From: Lineus longissimus
Taxonomy: Eukaryota; Nemertea; Pilidiophora; Heteronemertea; Lineidae
Direction: 5' to 3'
DNA length: 64,000 nucleotides
NCBI RefSeq assembly: GCF_910592395.1
Contig: NC_088320.1
Coordinates: forward strand, 8,122,001-8,186,000
This document shows positions 35,950-46,923 of the stretch, one piece after another. Within the stretch, counting starts at the first letter, position 1, and each line of letters begins with the position of its first letter. The position numbers and the translations under genes are program-made. The notes under the pieces were generated by a model. That model saw only the letters and a list, made by a program, of their open reading frames with translations. It was not told where the DNA came from and searched no databases.

Positions 35950-36161
35950 TGTAAACTAGGTTTACAGGCCACCGTAGACAAATTCACTGTAGTGAAATAT
36001 GACATGCATTTACGGAGTCACGTGGTTTATATGTTCACCCTTATAATAATGTTGTAATAAAGATCACTTCGCATGTGGAGTCATAAGAAGCACGTAGTTC
36101 CTCTTGCGTTTGTCCCTGTGGGCTCTAACAGGAATCTGGTGTTTTAGTATTGATGTTTACA
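35950..36161 (+). repeat. 3' LTR of the BEL derivative
   Basis: 212 bp, nearly identical to 34548-34759, preceded by a purine-rich stretch (ggggcggaggatg). Confidence 0.92.
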
Positions 36162-37088
36162 AAATTTTGGATGCTTTTGACCTCCCAAAACATGTAAATG
36201 GATAGCATGACCACAAAATGATGGTTTTTCCATACTGGTGCTTTAACCCACAGTTACGATGTAAATCTGTGAGGTTTAGTTGCGTAATTTTGTCTCCAAT
36301 GACTTTTTATGAAATTTCCTAGTCTACAGTGAGTCATGTGATATGGTGCTTCATGCATGTTTAAAGAAAGCATATTAAAATAAAATGTTTTTCTCAAGAA
36401 TAATAAATGTCTTTATTTTTTCATCCTCTCTTCAGTTGCAAGATATTGAAGGTAGGACCATCGGTTTCTTGATTCCAAACCACAAAAAAAGATCTAACTG
36501 CCATGGCTCTCAATTACATCATTACAAAAGCGCCCATTTCTTTGTGGGATGTAATGGAATTGTGACAATATAAGCCTATAAATTCAGGGGAGGAGAATGT
36601 ATGTCATGGAGAAAGGCCTTGTATGCATAATTATTAGATACCTATCTAATAAATAAATTATTCAGATTAACACTGAAAATGACTGCTCCCTCCAGGAGGT
36701 TTTGGAAATGGCAGTCAAAATCAGTGGTGTTTCAGTGTGGATTCAGTGTGCTGCGAAATATTTAAATTAACACTGAACCCCACTGCCAGCCCTGTGCATA
36801 ATGCATAGTGGGGAGTCATTTTCAGTGTCGAAAACAGTGGAAATCAGTCACCCTAAATATTTAAATTAGCACTGCTTTTGACTGCCTTACCACTGATTTT
36901 GACTGCCTTACCACTGATTTTGACTGTCTCACCACTGCTTCTGACTGCCTGACCTCTATTGTATATCTACATGCTTTGGTAATGCATGACTAAAAAAAAA
37001 CACTGCCTGTGACTGCTTTCCACTGATTTCAACACTGCCATAAAAATTTAGGTACCATTGCAACCTGACTGAATCCTGACTGATACCA
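36162..37088. other. EnSpm right subterminal region
   Basis: 36162-36660 is AT-rich with one possible but unsupported exon (36435-36573, ...LQDIEGRTIGFLIPNHKKR). 36670-37088 holds many CACTG, GACTGCC and inverse CAGTG words, the mirror of the left arm. Confidence 0.55.
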
Positions 37089-37107
37089 CACTGCTTTTCG
37101 GTGAGGG
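37089..37107 (-). repeat. EnSpm-like right TIR
   Basis: CACTGCTTTTCGGTGAGGG, the inverse of the left TIR with one change. The inner side is rich in CACTG/GACTGCC words (36670-37088). Confidence 0.88.
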
Positions 37108-40063
37108 TTGACTATTCAAAATGAATTTTGAATTCAAGTTTTGTATGGAAAACCTAACTTCAACATCAGGTCACTGATTGACGTCATTGATGTCAAGAAG
37201 ACGTCAAATAGTTACAAACATTCTGCCTCTGTATTATAAAATGTTTATAATGAGTAAAAACAATCATTTTCAAGCTGAGAACTATAATATCAAAACTTTG
37301 TACATTTGAGGTAATTTGTGAAATTTTTGACAATTTTCGTTTTTCAAATAAAATCATTTTTCAAAAACAAAAATCAGAATTTGTGAAATTTTTTTTCAGG
37401 AATGTGGAGGAAACATACTACTGCAAATAATATATAAAAAACAGAAATAAAAACCAACCAGAAATACAGTTTCAGTAATGTTTTATTGGAAATTTTCACA
37501 TGAAAATAAAATCCAAGATGGCCGCCAACAGGTCACGTGACCATTGGACGCCCCAAAAATAAAAACAAATATTTTATTCTGAAAGGCCATCAAGTTCCCT
37601 CCAAAATGACATTTATTTTTCTTTTATATCTTTCTTGGTTTTGGAACAATAATTTATTTCCTAAAAGCTTCAAAAAAGCCTAATTTGGCTCCAGCACTAT
37701 ATAGCAAGGCCACAATACACATTGATTCACCGTGCATCATTGCGTCACGTCACGATTTCAAGGCAGGTCACTAACTTCAAATGTAAATAGCTCTAAAACT
37801 GTTTCGTGCATCGTAATAAAAATTATACCATCGTAATCTCAGTTTTTCTCTTCATATTGTCCTTTCATACTGATAAAATCCTCAAATTATTACTGTGCCG
37901 ATTTGCGAACGGAACTTTGGATTGTGTGTAAAATCGGCGACGTGAAAGTTGTGCGGGAATGTCGCGGCTTTTCGAGGGCCGTTCGTTTGATATCCTGTGA
38001 TCCTTCAAAAAGCCGCGGGCCTTCTCCTTATTTGGCTGAGATGAAATTTAAGGATGCAGAAGAAGGGACCAATGAGAACCCCCAGAAAAAGTACCAAGTC
38101 ATTCCGTTCCCGATTTTTTGAGATTTTGACACGGTAAGTTTAGTCTTCATTTCCATCTCCGTGTTTCGAAAACAACGAAATATCTGCTCAAAGCACATCG
38201 ACACGCTAACACAACAACTCACCGTGATTACGCCTATGTAAATTATATAAACATTGCACACGTTTTAGATCCGCGGATATTGATTTTGTTGGCGAATACC
38301 CTCCAAAAAACTGAAAGATTTTGACGTAAATGTTACTTGTTTGTGATGACGGCGAACGATCCTGCCGCCATGATGAAATTCCTGGAAAAACCTGTCAATA
38401 AGCTCTGACGCTGCACACGTCACGGCTGGCTCGCCGTTAATTGGTGGATGAGCGAGATGGCGCGACGTTCATTGGCCGACAATTTTACGTCACCGATCGC
38501 GTAAACATAAACCCACGTGGGTTGGGTGATCGCACGTGGGATGATCTTGCTGGGTAGAACCTCTTATTACTTCGTTATTATTGAATTAATTCACGATCAT
38601 TAATGATATAGTGTGATCATATGAAAATACCACGGCTTCACTGCTCACACATGTTGCATTATTTTCAATATTTCGGCACTGTTGCTGTCAAAAATATCCT
38701 GGTTTTAAACTGTCGCTGTTAAAGCTCACTAAATATCCATGACGTCAGATACATGCATAAACAGCGGGGCCCGGATCATGTATATTCAGAAGACGTCAAT
38801 GTTTTCATTATATTTATGTGAGCTGGGTTTGGAAGGACTGTTTACAAACATCAGCTTATTGGGAATGATGGTTACTCTTTGCCTGAAGACCTACTGACGA
38901 AACTAAGACCCCCACTACAAAAACAAGACCCAACATTAAAACAAAGACCATCTCACTTCTGCATCAAGACCCCATGTCTAAACTTAAGACCATAAAGACT
39001 ATACCTAGAAGACTAAACTTGATATTGAGCTGCATGCTCCCCGGTGGCCAGGGAATGGCCACAGGGGGTTACTCAATGAAATAAAAACAAACCATCCACT
39101 TACTTGTACTTGATACTGTTTAGTCTCAATGTTCAGAAGACTATGAAAGTTTACCAAATAATATTGAATTCTTATAATCAAATTTTGTTCTTCTCAGGAA
39201 CTGTAGTCAAGATGATAACACAAGAGACAAGAGGGGCAGCCGAAGGGAGCAATGATGGGATGGATGATGAGTGTGATGTCATGGCGTTGGTTGACTTTCC
39301 TACCAATTCCAGAAGAAAAGAGGAATTCACCTGGCCAAGCGGCGAAGACCAGCAGAATGTTATGCCAAAGTTCATCCTCTCCAGCAGCATTGAAGTTACC
39401 ACCACTACAGGAAGGATCTGGTCGATCGCCAAAAAAACAATGGATGATATTTCTGATATCTATTCACTTTTCAAAAAACTGTACTTTGACAACACTGATT
39501 TAGACTGATGCTAGTACAAAGAATTCCAATTCTCATTCATGTGACTCAAAGTTAATTCTCACGTTCTCCTCAATAGTCAGTTGCGCTTTTAAATCTTACC
39601 AACAGCTTTTTCAAATCAAGATGTCTGCAACAGTTTATGTTACATTAATTTGTTGCTGTAGAATAATAGCTGCAGTTCAGTCCGAGAACTTTATTGCCAG
39701 TGTTCTAAGCTGCATTTTGATATATCACATGCCATATTTCAAAATTGGGCAAAGATTCTCGAAAAAATATATACACGGCGGCCATTTTGAATTTTCAATC
39801 TTGCAACAAAATGGCCGCCATCGTAGAAAAATATTCAGTGTTCTATGAACCTCTCTTTAAGGATTGAATGCACAATACTGAAATTGTGTTTTCTTTTTTT
39901 GAATTACTAATTAATTGATTCGTTTTAAACAATGGATGTAAGAGGTTTTCTGGTGCTGGCGGCCATTTTGAATCAAGATGGCCACCATTTTAGGGATATT
40001 TTTCGATTTTTCGCTAGATTTGGGAAGGTTTGACCAAAGTTCAATGATACCTGACTATTTTTT
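37108..40063 (+). other. piggyBac 3' region with one possible exon
   Basis: The first codons (TTGACTATTCAAAATGA) finish the piggyBac transposase. The rest is AT-rich 3' sequence. An acceptor-like ttcttctcag at 39188-39197 opens a frame to 39508 (ALVDFPTNSRRKEEFTW, IWSIAKKTMDDISDIYSLFK) with no match I recognise. Near 39770-39990 the words ggcggccattttgaat and aaaatggccgcc occur in both orientations, a common animal repeat motif. Confidence 0.45.
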
Positions 40064-40388
40064 GGGTGTCTATAAACCGAAGATCGAAGACCGAAGATCG
40101 AAGATAGAAGACCCACCCAAAACTATAAAACGAAGATCCCCCAACTATAAAAGGAAGACCCTAATGTCAACTATAAAACGAAGATCCCCCCATCTATAAA
40201 AGGAAGACCCTAATGTCAACTATAAAACGAAGATCCCCCAACTATAAAAGGAAGACCCTGATGTCAACTATAAAACGAAGATCCCCCAACTATAAAAGGA
40301 AGACCCTAATGTCAACTATAAAACGAAGATCCCCCCATCTATAAAAGGAAGACCATAATGGTTTTCATTCTCATGTTCAGTTACTGCA
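40064..40388 (+). repeat. Left inverted repeat with minisatellite
   Basis: A ~65-bp unique outer part with gaagatcgaagaccg words precedes about five ~49-bp units of actataaaacgaagatcccc / actataaaaggaagaccc. It pairs with 45473-46392. Confidence 0.9.
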
Positions 40389-40807
40389 CAGTTTGTTTTC
40401 ATTTTCATTTGTTTTCATTTTCGGTCCATGCTACATTAATGATTTGAGAAAGTAAGTGTACCGGGTACTACACCAGTCGTGTCTAGCCTTAGCAGCTTAG
40501 TGGCACAGTTTACATAAGGCGGGGAGCCCCGTACCTGTTACCATGCAGCCGTGCTCCAATATGACCTAGTTTCTCACTGTACTCATCATAGCCAGCCCTC
40601 AGCTTCGTCCAGAAGCTGTTTCTATGTGCATGTGTGTGTATCGTCATAGGCTCCCAGCAGGTTAGTTGATCACACGGCCAATATGGAATTGGTCCTACAT
40701 ACAGAAAAACAATCCAAACGTGCACGTGCAGGCGATGTCTACATGGCACTTGCCTGCTAGTTTTCATTGACATTGATTTTCAGGATTCCCTTTATCAGTT
40801 TTCAAAC

Positions 40808-43224
40808 ATGGCTTTTAAATTACCAAAATTGAATGTGTCAGGTAAACAGAAGTGCGAGACATTTTTCAAGAAATTCAAATGGGCCGATTTGAGTGTCGTA
40901 GAAGAGATCGGGCAAGGAGCTTACGGGACTGTGTTTCGGGCAAAATGTACGGGTAATACTGTTTCATATGACAACCCCGTCGTCGTTAAAAAGGTTCACG
41001 GCGACACAGTCAATGTTGAACGCAACTTTTTAAAAGAGTGTCACCTGCTTAATGATATGAGCCACCGAAATGTAACTTCGTTTATCGCAATGTGTGAGAT
41101 GCCTTTCGCGATTATGAGCGAATATGAATGCTTTGACTTTGCGCCGTTTGGCATTGATAAATCGGTAAATAATCTTTCCCAGTGGTTGTGCGTGATTGAC
41201 TCTTTGGATGACATCAATCCATTATTAAATTTGTTTACTCTCGTTGGCAGTGATGCCATTAGTGGCCTCGCGTATCTTCACGGTAAAGGCGTTGCCCACC
41301 GCGACATTAAGCCAGCGAATATATTGATATCCAACAAGAACTACAGTTCACTGGAACCATCCAGTAAAAGATTCATGGAAGCATACGAGTTCTCTCCATT
41401 ATTATGTAAGCTAACTGATTTCGGGGAAAGTCGTTCAGACATTGTCCAAACCAACACGGTGATGAACGCCGGAGCGACAACTAATGTACAGAGGGGGTCA
41501 CTGCCATTCATGGCTCCCGAAATTCTAGTGGAAGAGCTTCGTGGGACCAATGCCTCACTGGAAGATCTCAAGAAAATGGATATATGGGCAATGGGGATGA
41601 CTTTGTACACTCTCATTAATCCCGACCAGCCCTATCCATTTAGCTTGGAATCTAAAGAGGAAAATATGAGAGGTCAAGACCTGTACAAGAACCTTGTGGC
41701 TTCAAAGCTGAGGGTCGGGCACCGGCCTCGTCCTTCACCAAAATTCGAATTCTTGCAGAGGACCAAGTTGGCAAATTTGTATCGGATATACAAACAGTTC
41801 ACCTTGCAAGACCCATATGCAAGGCCCTCCGCTGAAACATTGAAGCAAGCTTTTTTCATTGTTGACGACGTGGAGTTTATGTCTCTCGGAGTAAGCCAAG
41901 CTACCCCACAAGAGAACCATGATCGCATCATAGCATCAGCACTGACCCGTGGAGAAAATGTGGCACTTGGCACAACCCTGGCAAACGACGGTACAAATGC
42001 CTGTACCTTCTTAGCTTTGGGGATTGCTTCCGACGTACAGAAGAAAGGGCCCGAATTTGTATGGCAGGACGTACCTTTATTAGCTGTGAAGTACATCAAT
42101 ATTACTTTGGAAGTGATCAATGACATCCGAGAACACGACCGTACGTATGACACTTTGGAAGCAATGGTAGTGATGAATGAATTGCCAGGGCCATTGTGCT
42201 CACCTCATGTGGAGGAAAGATGGATAAAGAGCATGGTATTGTGTCATGTAGTGTTAGGTTTGATGTAGGTCCAAGCAATTATAATTTCCCCAAAATGGCC
42301 AATTTACAGTACATTCGACCTCTGTGACCTTGAAAAGTAGGTCAAATCAAAGAAGACCCGGGTGACACATTGAATGGTTGTTAGAATTAGATGTACCTAT
42401 GATATAAAATTGGTGCCAATCGGGCAAGTCATTACTAGGAATAATGGCATTTTGAAGAATTTAGGATTTGGCCCCCTCCCTGGATGCCAAACGGCAAATC
42501 AGATCGCACCAAACTTCGGTACCTGAGATCACCTGACCAAGGGGTACATGTGTACTTAATTTGTGATCAATAGTCATTGCAGTTAAGAAACGTGCCATAG
42601 TTACGGCCTGACGGCGAATTTACGCCATTTGACCTCTGTGACCTTGACAAGAAGGTCAAATTAAAAACCTGTGTGACATATACTGTATGGTGGTTAGATG
42701 TACCCATGATATCAAATTAGTGGCAATCGGGCAAGAAGTTAAGGAATAATCACATTTTTAAGGTTTTTGGATTTTGCCACCTGGTGGTCAAGTGGTGAAT
42801 CATATTGGACCAAACTTCGGTCCCTGAGATCACCTGACTAAGGGGTAAATGTGTACCAAATTTGGTATCAATAGTCATTGCAGTTTAGAAACGTGCCATC
42901 GTTACATCCTAATGGCCAATTTACACCATTTGACCTCTGTGACCTTGAAAAGGAGGTCAAATCAAAAACCCGGAGGATATATGATGCACCTTTGCTAGAA
43001 GTACCTACCATATTTTTTTCAAAATTTCCCGACTACTATTAAGGGAGATATTGCATATTTTCACTTTTAACGTTTGGCCCCCTGGTGGCCAAACCATGAA
43101 ACGAATCGGACCGAAACTTGGTCTCCAAGGTGTCATTACATAAGGGTACATGTGTACCAAGTTTCAACTCAATAGCTCTAACAGTTACGAAACGTGCCCT
43201 GCTAACGGACGACGGACGACGACG

Positions 43225-43277
<53 letters not shown>

Positions 43278-43703
43278 ACGACGGACGCCACGGTATGGGA
43301 TAAGCTCACCTCTGCTAAGAGGTGAGCTAAAAAGGCTGGTCTTCTCCCCCCGTCCTTGGAAATATTCGAAGAAACACCATCCGGTAGTCCTGCCAATTCG
43401 GACAGGGGTGTTGAGGAGTTAGAGAAAGGTCTTCTATTTGGTTCCACCCAATCGGATTCGGAGTGTTATTGGGTGTACACGTGTGTCCCGTATTCATTTC
43501 TAATAGGGTTTAGGAGGGACTGCTTCTTTGTGGTGGACACTCACCCACAGGCAGATGGTAATGGTGTACTTGCTGTATTCGGAGAGAGTGGGATGTTGGA
43601 ACGCAAAGAAATCGTCAGGAACGTGTGTGGTTGGATTGTAGATCGTGTTGGAGAAGCAGGCAAGAACCATGGCCAATCCCTATCGCGCATAGACGACGGG
43701 TAA
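40808..43703 (+). pseudogene. Intronless protein kinase fused to a cysteine-protease-like domain, interrupted
   Basis: 40808-42268 is 486 codons without introns. Residues about 30-355 form a complete Ser/Thr-type kinase: GQGAYGTVFRA loop, VVVKKV lysine, FLKECHLL glutamate, VAHRDIKPANIL catalytic loop, TDFGES, MAPEIL and DIWAMGMTLYTL. All catalytic residues are present. From residue about 395 another domain begins (LANDGTNACTFLALGIA). Its NACTFLAL cysteine resembles the nucleophile region of papain-fold proteases. The frame stops at 42268 where a GACCTT-type repeat lies (to 43330). After it a frame from about 43331 to 43703 gives CYWVYTCVPYSFLIGF and CFFVVDTHPQADGNGVLAVF, a plausible His/Asp half of the same domain. 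So the gene was probably a kinase-protease fusion split by a repeat. Function and protease assignment are inference. Confidence 0.75.
42280..43330 (+). repeat. GACCTT-type repeat, three tandem segments with (ACG)n end
   Basis: Three diverged ~300-bp segments each contain tttgacctctgtgaccttga, aaaggaggtcaaatc, ggtacatgtgtaccaa and aaacgtgcc. The last runs into (ACG)n (43206-43285) and a terminal hairpin AGCTCACCTCT/AGAGGTGAGCT (43303-43328) followed by aaaaa. It sits within the kinase-protease gene. The same family is at 2481-2770. Confidence 0.8.
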
Positions 43704-45472
43704 GTCAAGATTTTATACTTTGGGCATAGGGGAGACATATTTTACACATATTGAAAAGAATGAAACTTAAATGGCCTATTTGTGATACCATTGGGCCTTC
43801 GCTATAGAAAACACACTTTTGGATCGTGTACCTTGATTTGTCCATGGAGGTATTACTAATAAATATAATACCTCCATGATTTGTCAAACTAAATACGTTT
43901 AAATGTCTTGTCGAAGTTGGCGAACTTTATCCCGCATTGGGGAAAACGGGTAAAACTTATCAATTAAGGGTAAAAGTTGTAAATCGACCATTCAAAGCAA
44001 TGAGGGATATAATGTTTTGCTATACAAAACAAAAACACTTAAAACCCTTTCCCTTGCTGACCTTTTGTCAAATTGATTTGCATGTATGGGCCTCAGAGGG
44101 TTCAGAAATGTACTAGTATAATATTCCTGTTTCTCTTTCAAAAAGCTGTTTGCCTTTTCACTGGTTCCAGCAGCATTGGTTTCAGTCTATCTCTCATTGT
44201 ATCTAATTGTTTGACTTGTTCTTACTGCAACTACAAAAATTATGCGTAGTACATTTCATGGATCTCATTTTTTTCGGGGTATGATTCATGTGGTACAAGT
44301 GCACTGCGCGTATAGTCTGTATAGTATGTTTGCTTCTATTCTACCGTGTCTATAGGAAATATTTGCTTCTCTGTAACAAGTGTAATGGTAAACATTAGTG
44401 TACCGGTAGCAAGTTTTTCAAAAGTTGTAGATATGAACTTGGATGACAGTAACTCATGGACGAAATTTCGGCATCTTTTCCTGTTTTGGCAACCTTAGAC
44501 TAATGGCTACTAAGTATTTCTAGCGATGAGACAACATATATAACAGTATAATAATCTTCACGTGATCTTTATGTATTTCTCAGGGTCACTGCTTAGTCTC
44601 TCTCAGGGTTGCTGAGGTAAAAGTCGTCTATTTTTTATCAAGTCCAGCTATTTTTTTTGTCAAGTCCAGCATAATTGATGGATATCTCATGGCAAATGGT
44701 CATCTGACAAGTTTGACCATTTCCTAATGAAAAAATACCAGTACCAAGGTGAGCACTATCTTGGTTCATGAAAAAAATTGATCTCCGTACGGTCTCTTCC
44801 AGTCACAGGTAATCATATCAATCGAATACACTTATAAGAACTAGTCCATTAATGTAAATTTAATACATGTGTGCATAAAATTAATGAGAAGCCTCCACTT
44901 CTGTACTCAATCATTCAGATATGATTTTACTGCTGATTTCTTGTTGTTGAGTGAATAAAGTTTGATCATCATGTTTTACACAAACAAGTTGTTTTCTGTT
45001 TTGAAAAAACTGACAATTCCTTGGAGTGAGCCAAGTGATAATTACATGTGTCGGCTCCATGGAATCCTGGAGGTACATGTATACAAAAAGTGATTTACCT
45101 CCATAATGGAATTTACAGATAAGAGAAAAAAAAAGTTTTCAAGACTTGGGAGACCTTCGGAACCCCTGCCAGATTGCCAGAACACTTGTTTTCTCCGAGC
45201 AGCGCATCGACCCATAGCTACCCCCCCCCCCCCCCAACAGTTTCAATGTTTCCCTGCTCTGGGTGACTTGGTAATTTAGAATCTCGTCCCCAGGGGTTAG
45301 GCTCCACCATCATGGGTCGAGACTGGCAGGTCGGTCGCCAACTCCTAAATGCAGTGTTAGGAAAATCCGGAATTTACCTGAATGATCTGATCTCCTATGT
45401 CACTACGCCGCACTCAGGCTAGCTTGCTTGTTGAAATAAAGATGCTCAGTCACGTGTTATGACGTGCAAGTC
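43704..45472. other. Foldback element interior, no gene seen
   Basis: AT-rich, with inverted tacctccat/atggaggt words near 43840-43880 and a C13-type homopolymer at 45221-45234. I see no transposase or further gene. Confidence 0.5.
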
Positions 45473-46392
45473 TGCAGTAACTGAACTTGAGGGTCTAAAA
45501 CCACCAGGGTCTTCCTTTTATAGATGGGGGGATCTTCGTTTTATAGTTGACATTAGGGTCTTCCTTTTCTAGTTGGGGGGATCTTCGTTTTATAGTTGAC
45601 ATTAGGGTCTTCCTTTTATAGATTGGGGGATCTTCGTTTTATAGTTGACATTAGGGTCTTCCTTTTATAGTTGGGGGGATCTTCGTTTTATAGTTGACAT
45701 CAGGGTCTTCCTTTTATAGTTGGGGGATCTTCGTTTTATAGTTGACATTAGGGTCTTCCTTTTATAGTTGGGGGGATCTTCGTTTTATAGTTGACATCAG
45801 GGTCTTCCTTTTATAGTTGGGGGGATCTTCGTTTTATAGTTGACATTAGGGTCTTCCTTTTATAGTTGGGGGGATCTTCGTTTTATAGTTGACATTAGGG
45901 TCTTCCTTTTATAGTTGGGGGATCTTCGTTTTATAGTTGACATCAGGGTCTTCCTTTTATAGTTGGGGGGATCTTCGTTTTATAGTTGACATTAGGGTCT
46001 TCCTTTTATAGATGGGGGGATCTTCGTTTTATAGTTGACATCAGGGTCTTCCTTTTATAGTTGGGGGGATCTTCGTTTTATAGTTGACATTAGGGTCTTC
46101 CTTTTCTAGTTGGGGGGATCTTCGTTTTATAGTTGACATTAGGGTCTTCCTTTTATAGTTGGGGGATCTTCGTTTTATAGTTGACATTAGGGTCTTCCTT
46201 TTATAGTTGGGGGGATCTTCGTTTTATAGTTGACATCAGGGTCTTCCTTTTATAGTTGGGGGGATCTTCGTTTTATAGTTGACATCAGGGTCTTCCTTTT
46301 ATAGTTGGGGGGATCTTCGTTTTATAGTTTTGGGGGGTCTTCCATCTTCGATCTTCGGTCTTCGGTCTTTGGTCTTCGGTTTATAGACACCC
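45473..46392 (-). repeat. Right inverted repeat with expanded minisatellite
   Basis: About seventeen ~49-bp units (cttttatagttgggggg / atcttcgttttatagttgac) alternate between 'cattaggg' and 'catcaggg' variants, inverse to the left arm. It ends in the outer tcttcggtttatagacaccc. Confidence 0.9.
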
Positions 46393-46907
46393 CTATTTTT
46401 TGCTGAATTAACATCTTGGCAATCAACTTAACACCATTTCTCTCTTTTGTAATGAATCTGTGGTATCGAATTAACAAAATTTATGCAAATTACGTGTCCT
46501 CTCCTGATTGGCCGATCTCAAATCTGAGCCCGCGAACGCGTTTCTCGTCAAATTTTAACATAGATCAGTAATTTTTATCAAAATTCAGTAAATATTAGTA
46601 AGTTAATCTGCTTTTCAGTTGATTTTCTTATGTTAAATGCAAGAAATCCCTCGAAATCATTAACAGGGTCCCCCTCAGCCAATCTAAGGCTAATCCCTTA
46701 GACCTCATAAGTTGAACCGGACCAAAACAAGGCCTGTTTCGGCACCTTTAATTTGCTATATCTTGAGAACCAGTCACCCGATTTTCAAAATATAGACAGT
46801 TATATGCTTGTTTTAAAGGGTACCATCAGACTGCTGTGAAAAAAAAACAGTCTTTCAACATTCAAAATTTAAGTGGCCTTGCTACACTATAGGGTAAAAA
46901 AGGCTTA
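46393..46907. other. piggyBac right subterminal region
   Basis: After the second CTATTTTTT, AT-rich sequence ends near 46870-46900 in aagtggccttgctacactata, which resembles an inverted stretch at 37690-37715 (actatatagcaaggccac). It is part of the piggyBac 3' end. Confidence 0.5.
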
Positions 46908-46919
46908 GCACTGAAAGGG
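46908..46919 (-). repeat. piggyBac right TIR
   Basis: GCACTGAAAGGG directly before TTAA. Reverse-complemented it equals the left TIR. Confidence 0.93.
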
Positions 46920-46923
46920 TTAA

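Larger units (their letters stand above)
34548..36161 (+). mobile_element. Internally deleted BEL/Pao element with 212-bp LTRs
   Basis: LTRs at 34548-34759 and 35950-36161 are both 212 bp and differ at only a few bases, starting TGTAAAC and ending GTTTACA. A candidate primer site tggtgccgtgacc follows the 5' LTR. The end of the LTR plus this site is duplicated in tandem (34713-34846). Only part of integrase and the C-terminal region remain internally; gag, protease, RT and RNase H are gone. TTTTG occurs just before the 5' LTR and within 3 nt after the 3' LTR, a possible target duplication. The near-identical LTRs imply a recent insertion by a deletion derivative. Confidence 0.9.
18744..37107 (+). 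mobile_element. EnSpm/CACTA-like transposon with Tnp2 and BEN genes
   Basis: The 19-bp ends CCCTCACCGAAAGGCAGTG (18744-18762) and its inverse (37089-37107, one mismatch) are flanked by TT (18742-18743, 37108-37109). Removing the element and one TT restores the piggyBac C-terminus (AAA CTT GAC TAT). Both subterminal regions are packed with CACTG/CAGTG and GACTGCC words in the manner of CACTA subterminal repeats. The internal sequence has two divergent spliced genes, a Tnp2-type transposase (minus) and a BEN-domain protein (plus), on a shared promoter region. Secondary insertions are a hAT (22196-26138) and a BEL derivative (34548-36161). Without them it is about 12.8 kb. Confidence 0.88.
40064..46392 (+). 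mobile_element. Foldback/Mutator-like element carrying a kinase gene
   Basis: The outer ends are inverted: GGGTGTCTATAAACCGAAGA at 40064 and its inverse ending at 46392. They are flanked by a perfect 9-bp direct repeat CTATTTTTT (40055-40063, 46393-46401). Inside each end is a ~49-bp minisatellite, in opposite orientation on the two sides (about 5 units left, about 17 right). The inverted homology ends in TTCAGTTACTGCA (40376-40388) and TGCAGTAACTGAA (45473-45485). Long inverted repeats with internal tandem repeats and 9-bp duplications are the known signature of Drosophila foldback (FB) elements and Mutator-like relatives. No transposase is seen. The cargo is a protein kinase gene (40808-43703). 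Confidence 0.88.
16401..46919 (+). mobile_element. piggyBac transposon, host to two further insertions
   Basis: The ends are CCCTTTCAGTGC at 16401 and its inverse GCACTGAAAGGG ending at 46919, flanked by TTAA at 16397-16400 and 46920-46923. Excision to one TTAA restores the exon frame of the surrounding gene. The transposase lies at 16648-18743 with its last codons at 37110. Two large elements account for most of the 30.5 kb: an EnSpm-like element (18744-37107) and a foldback element (40064-46392). Without them about 5.8 kb of piggyBac remains, including roughly 3.5 kb of 3' non-coding DNA. Just inside the left TIR is a near-perfect hairpin, GGTAGCGGCA/TGCCGCTACC (16414-16434). Confidence 0.93.

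Noticed and set aside
36435-36573. Possible extra exon after the BEN gene (LQDIEGRTIGF...)
   Set aside because: The BEN protein already ends with a stop at 34318, and the BEL insertion lies between.
43118-43447. Open frames of repeated Thr, Asp or Arg in all phases around 43206-43285
   Set aside because: They are products of the (ACG)n microsatellite, not genes.
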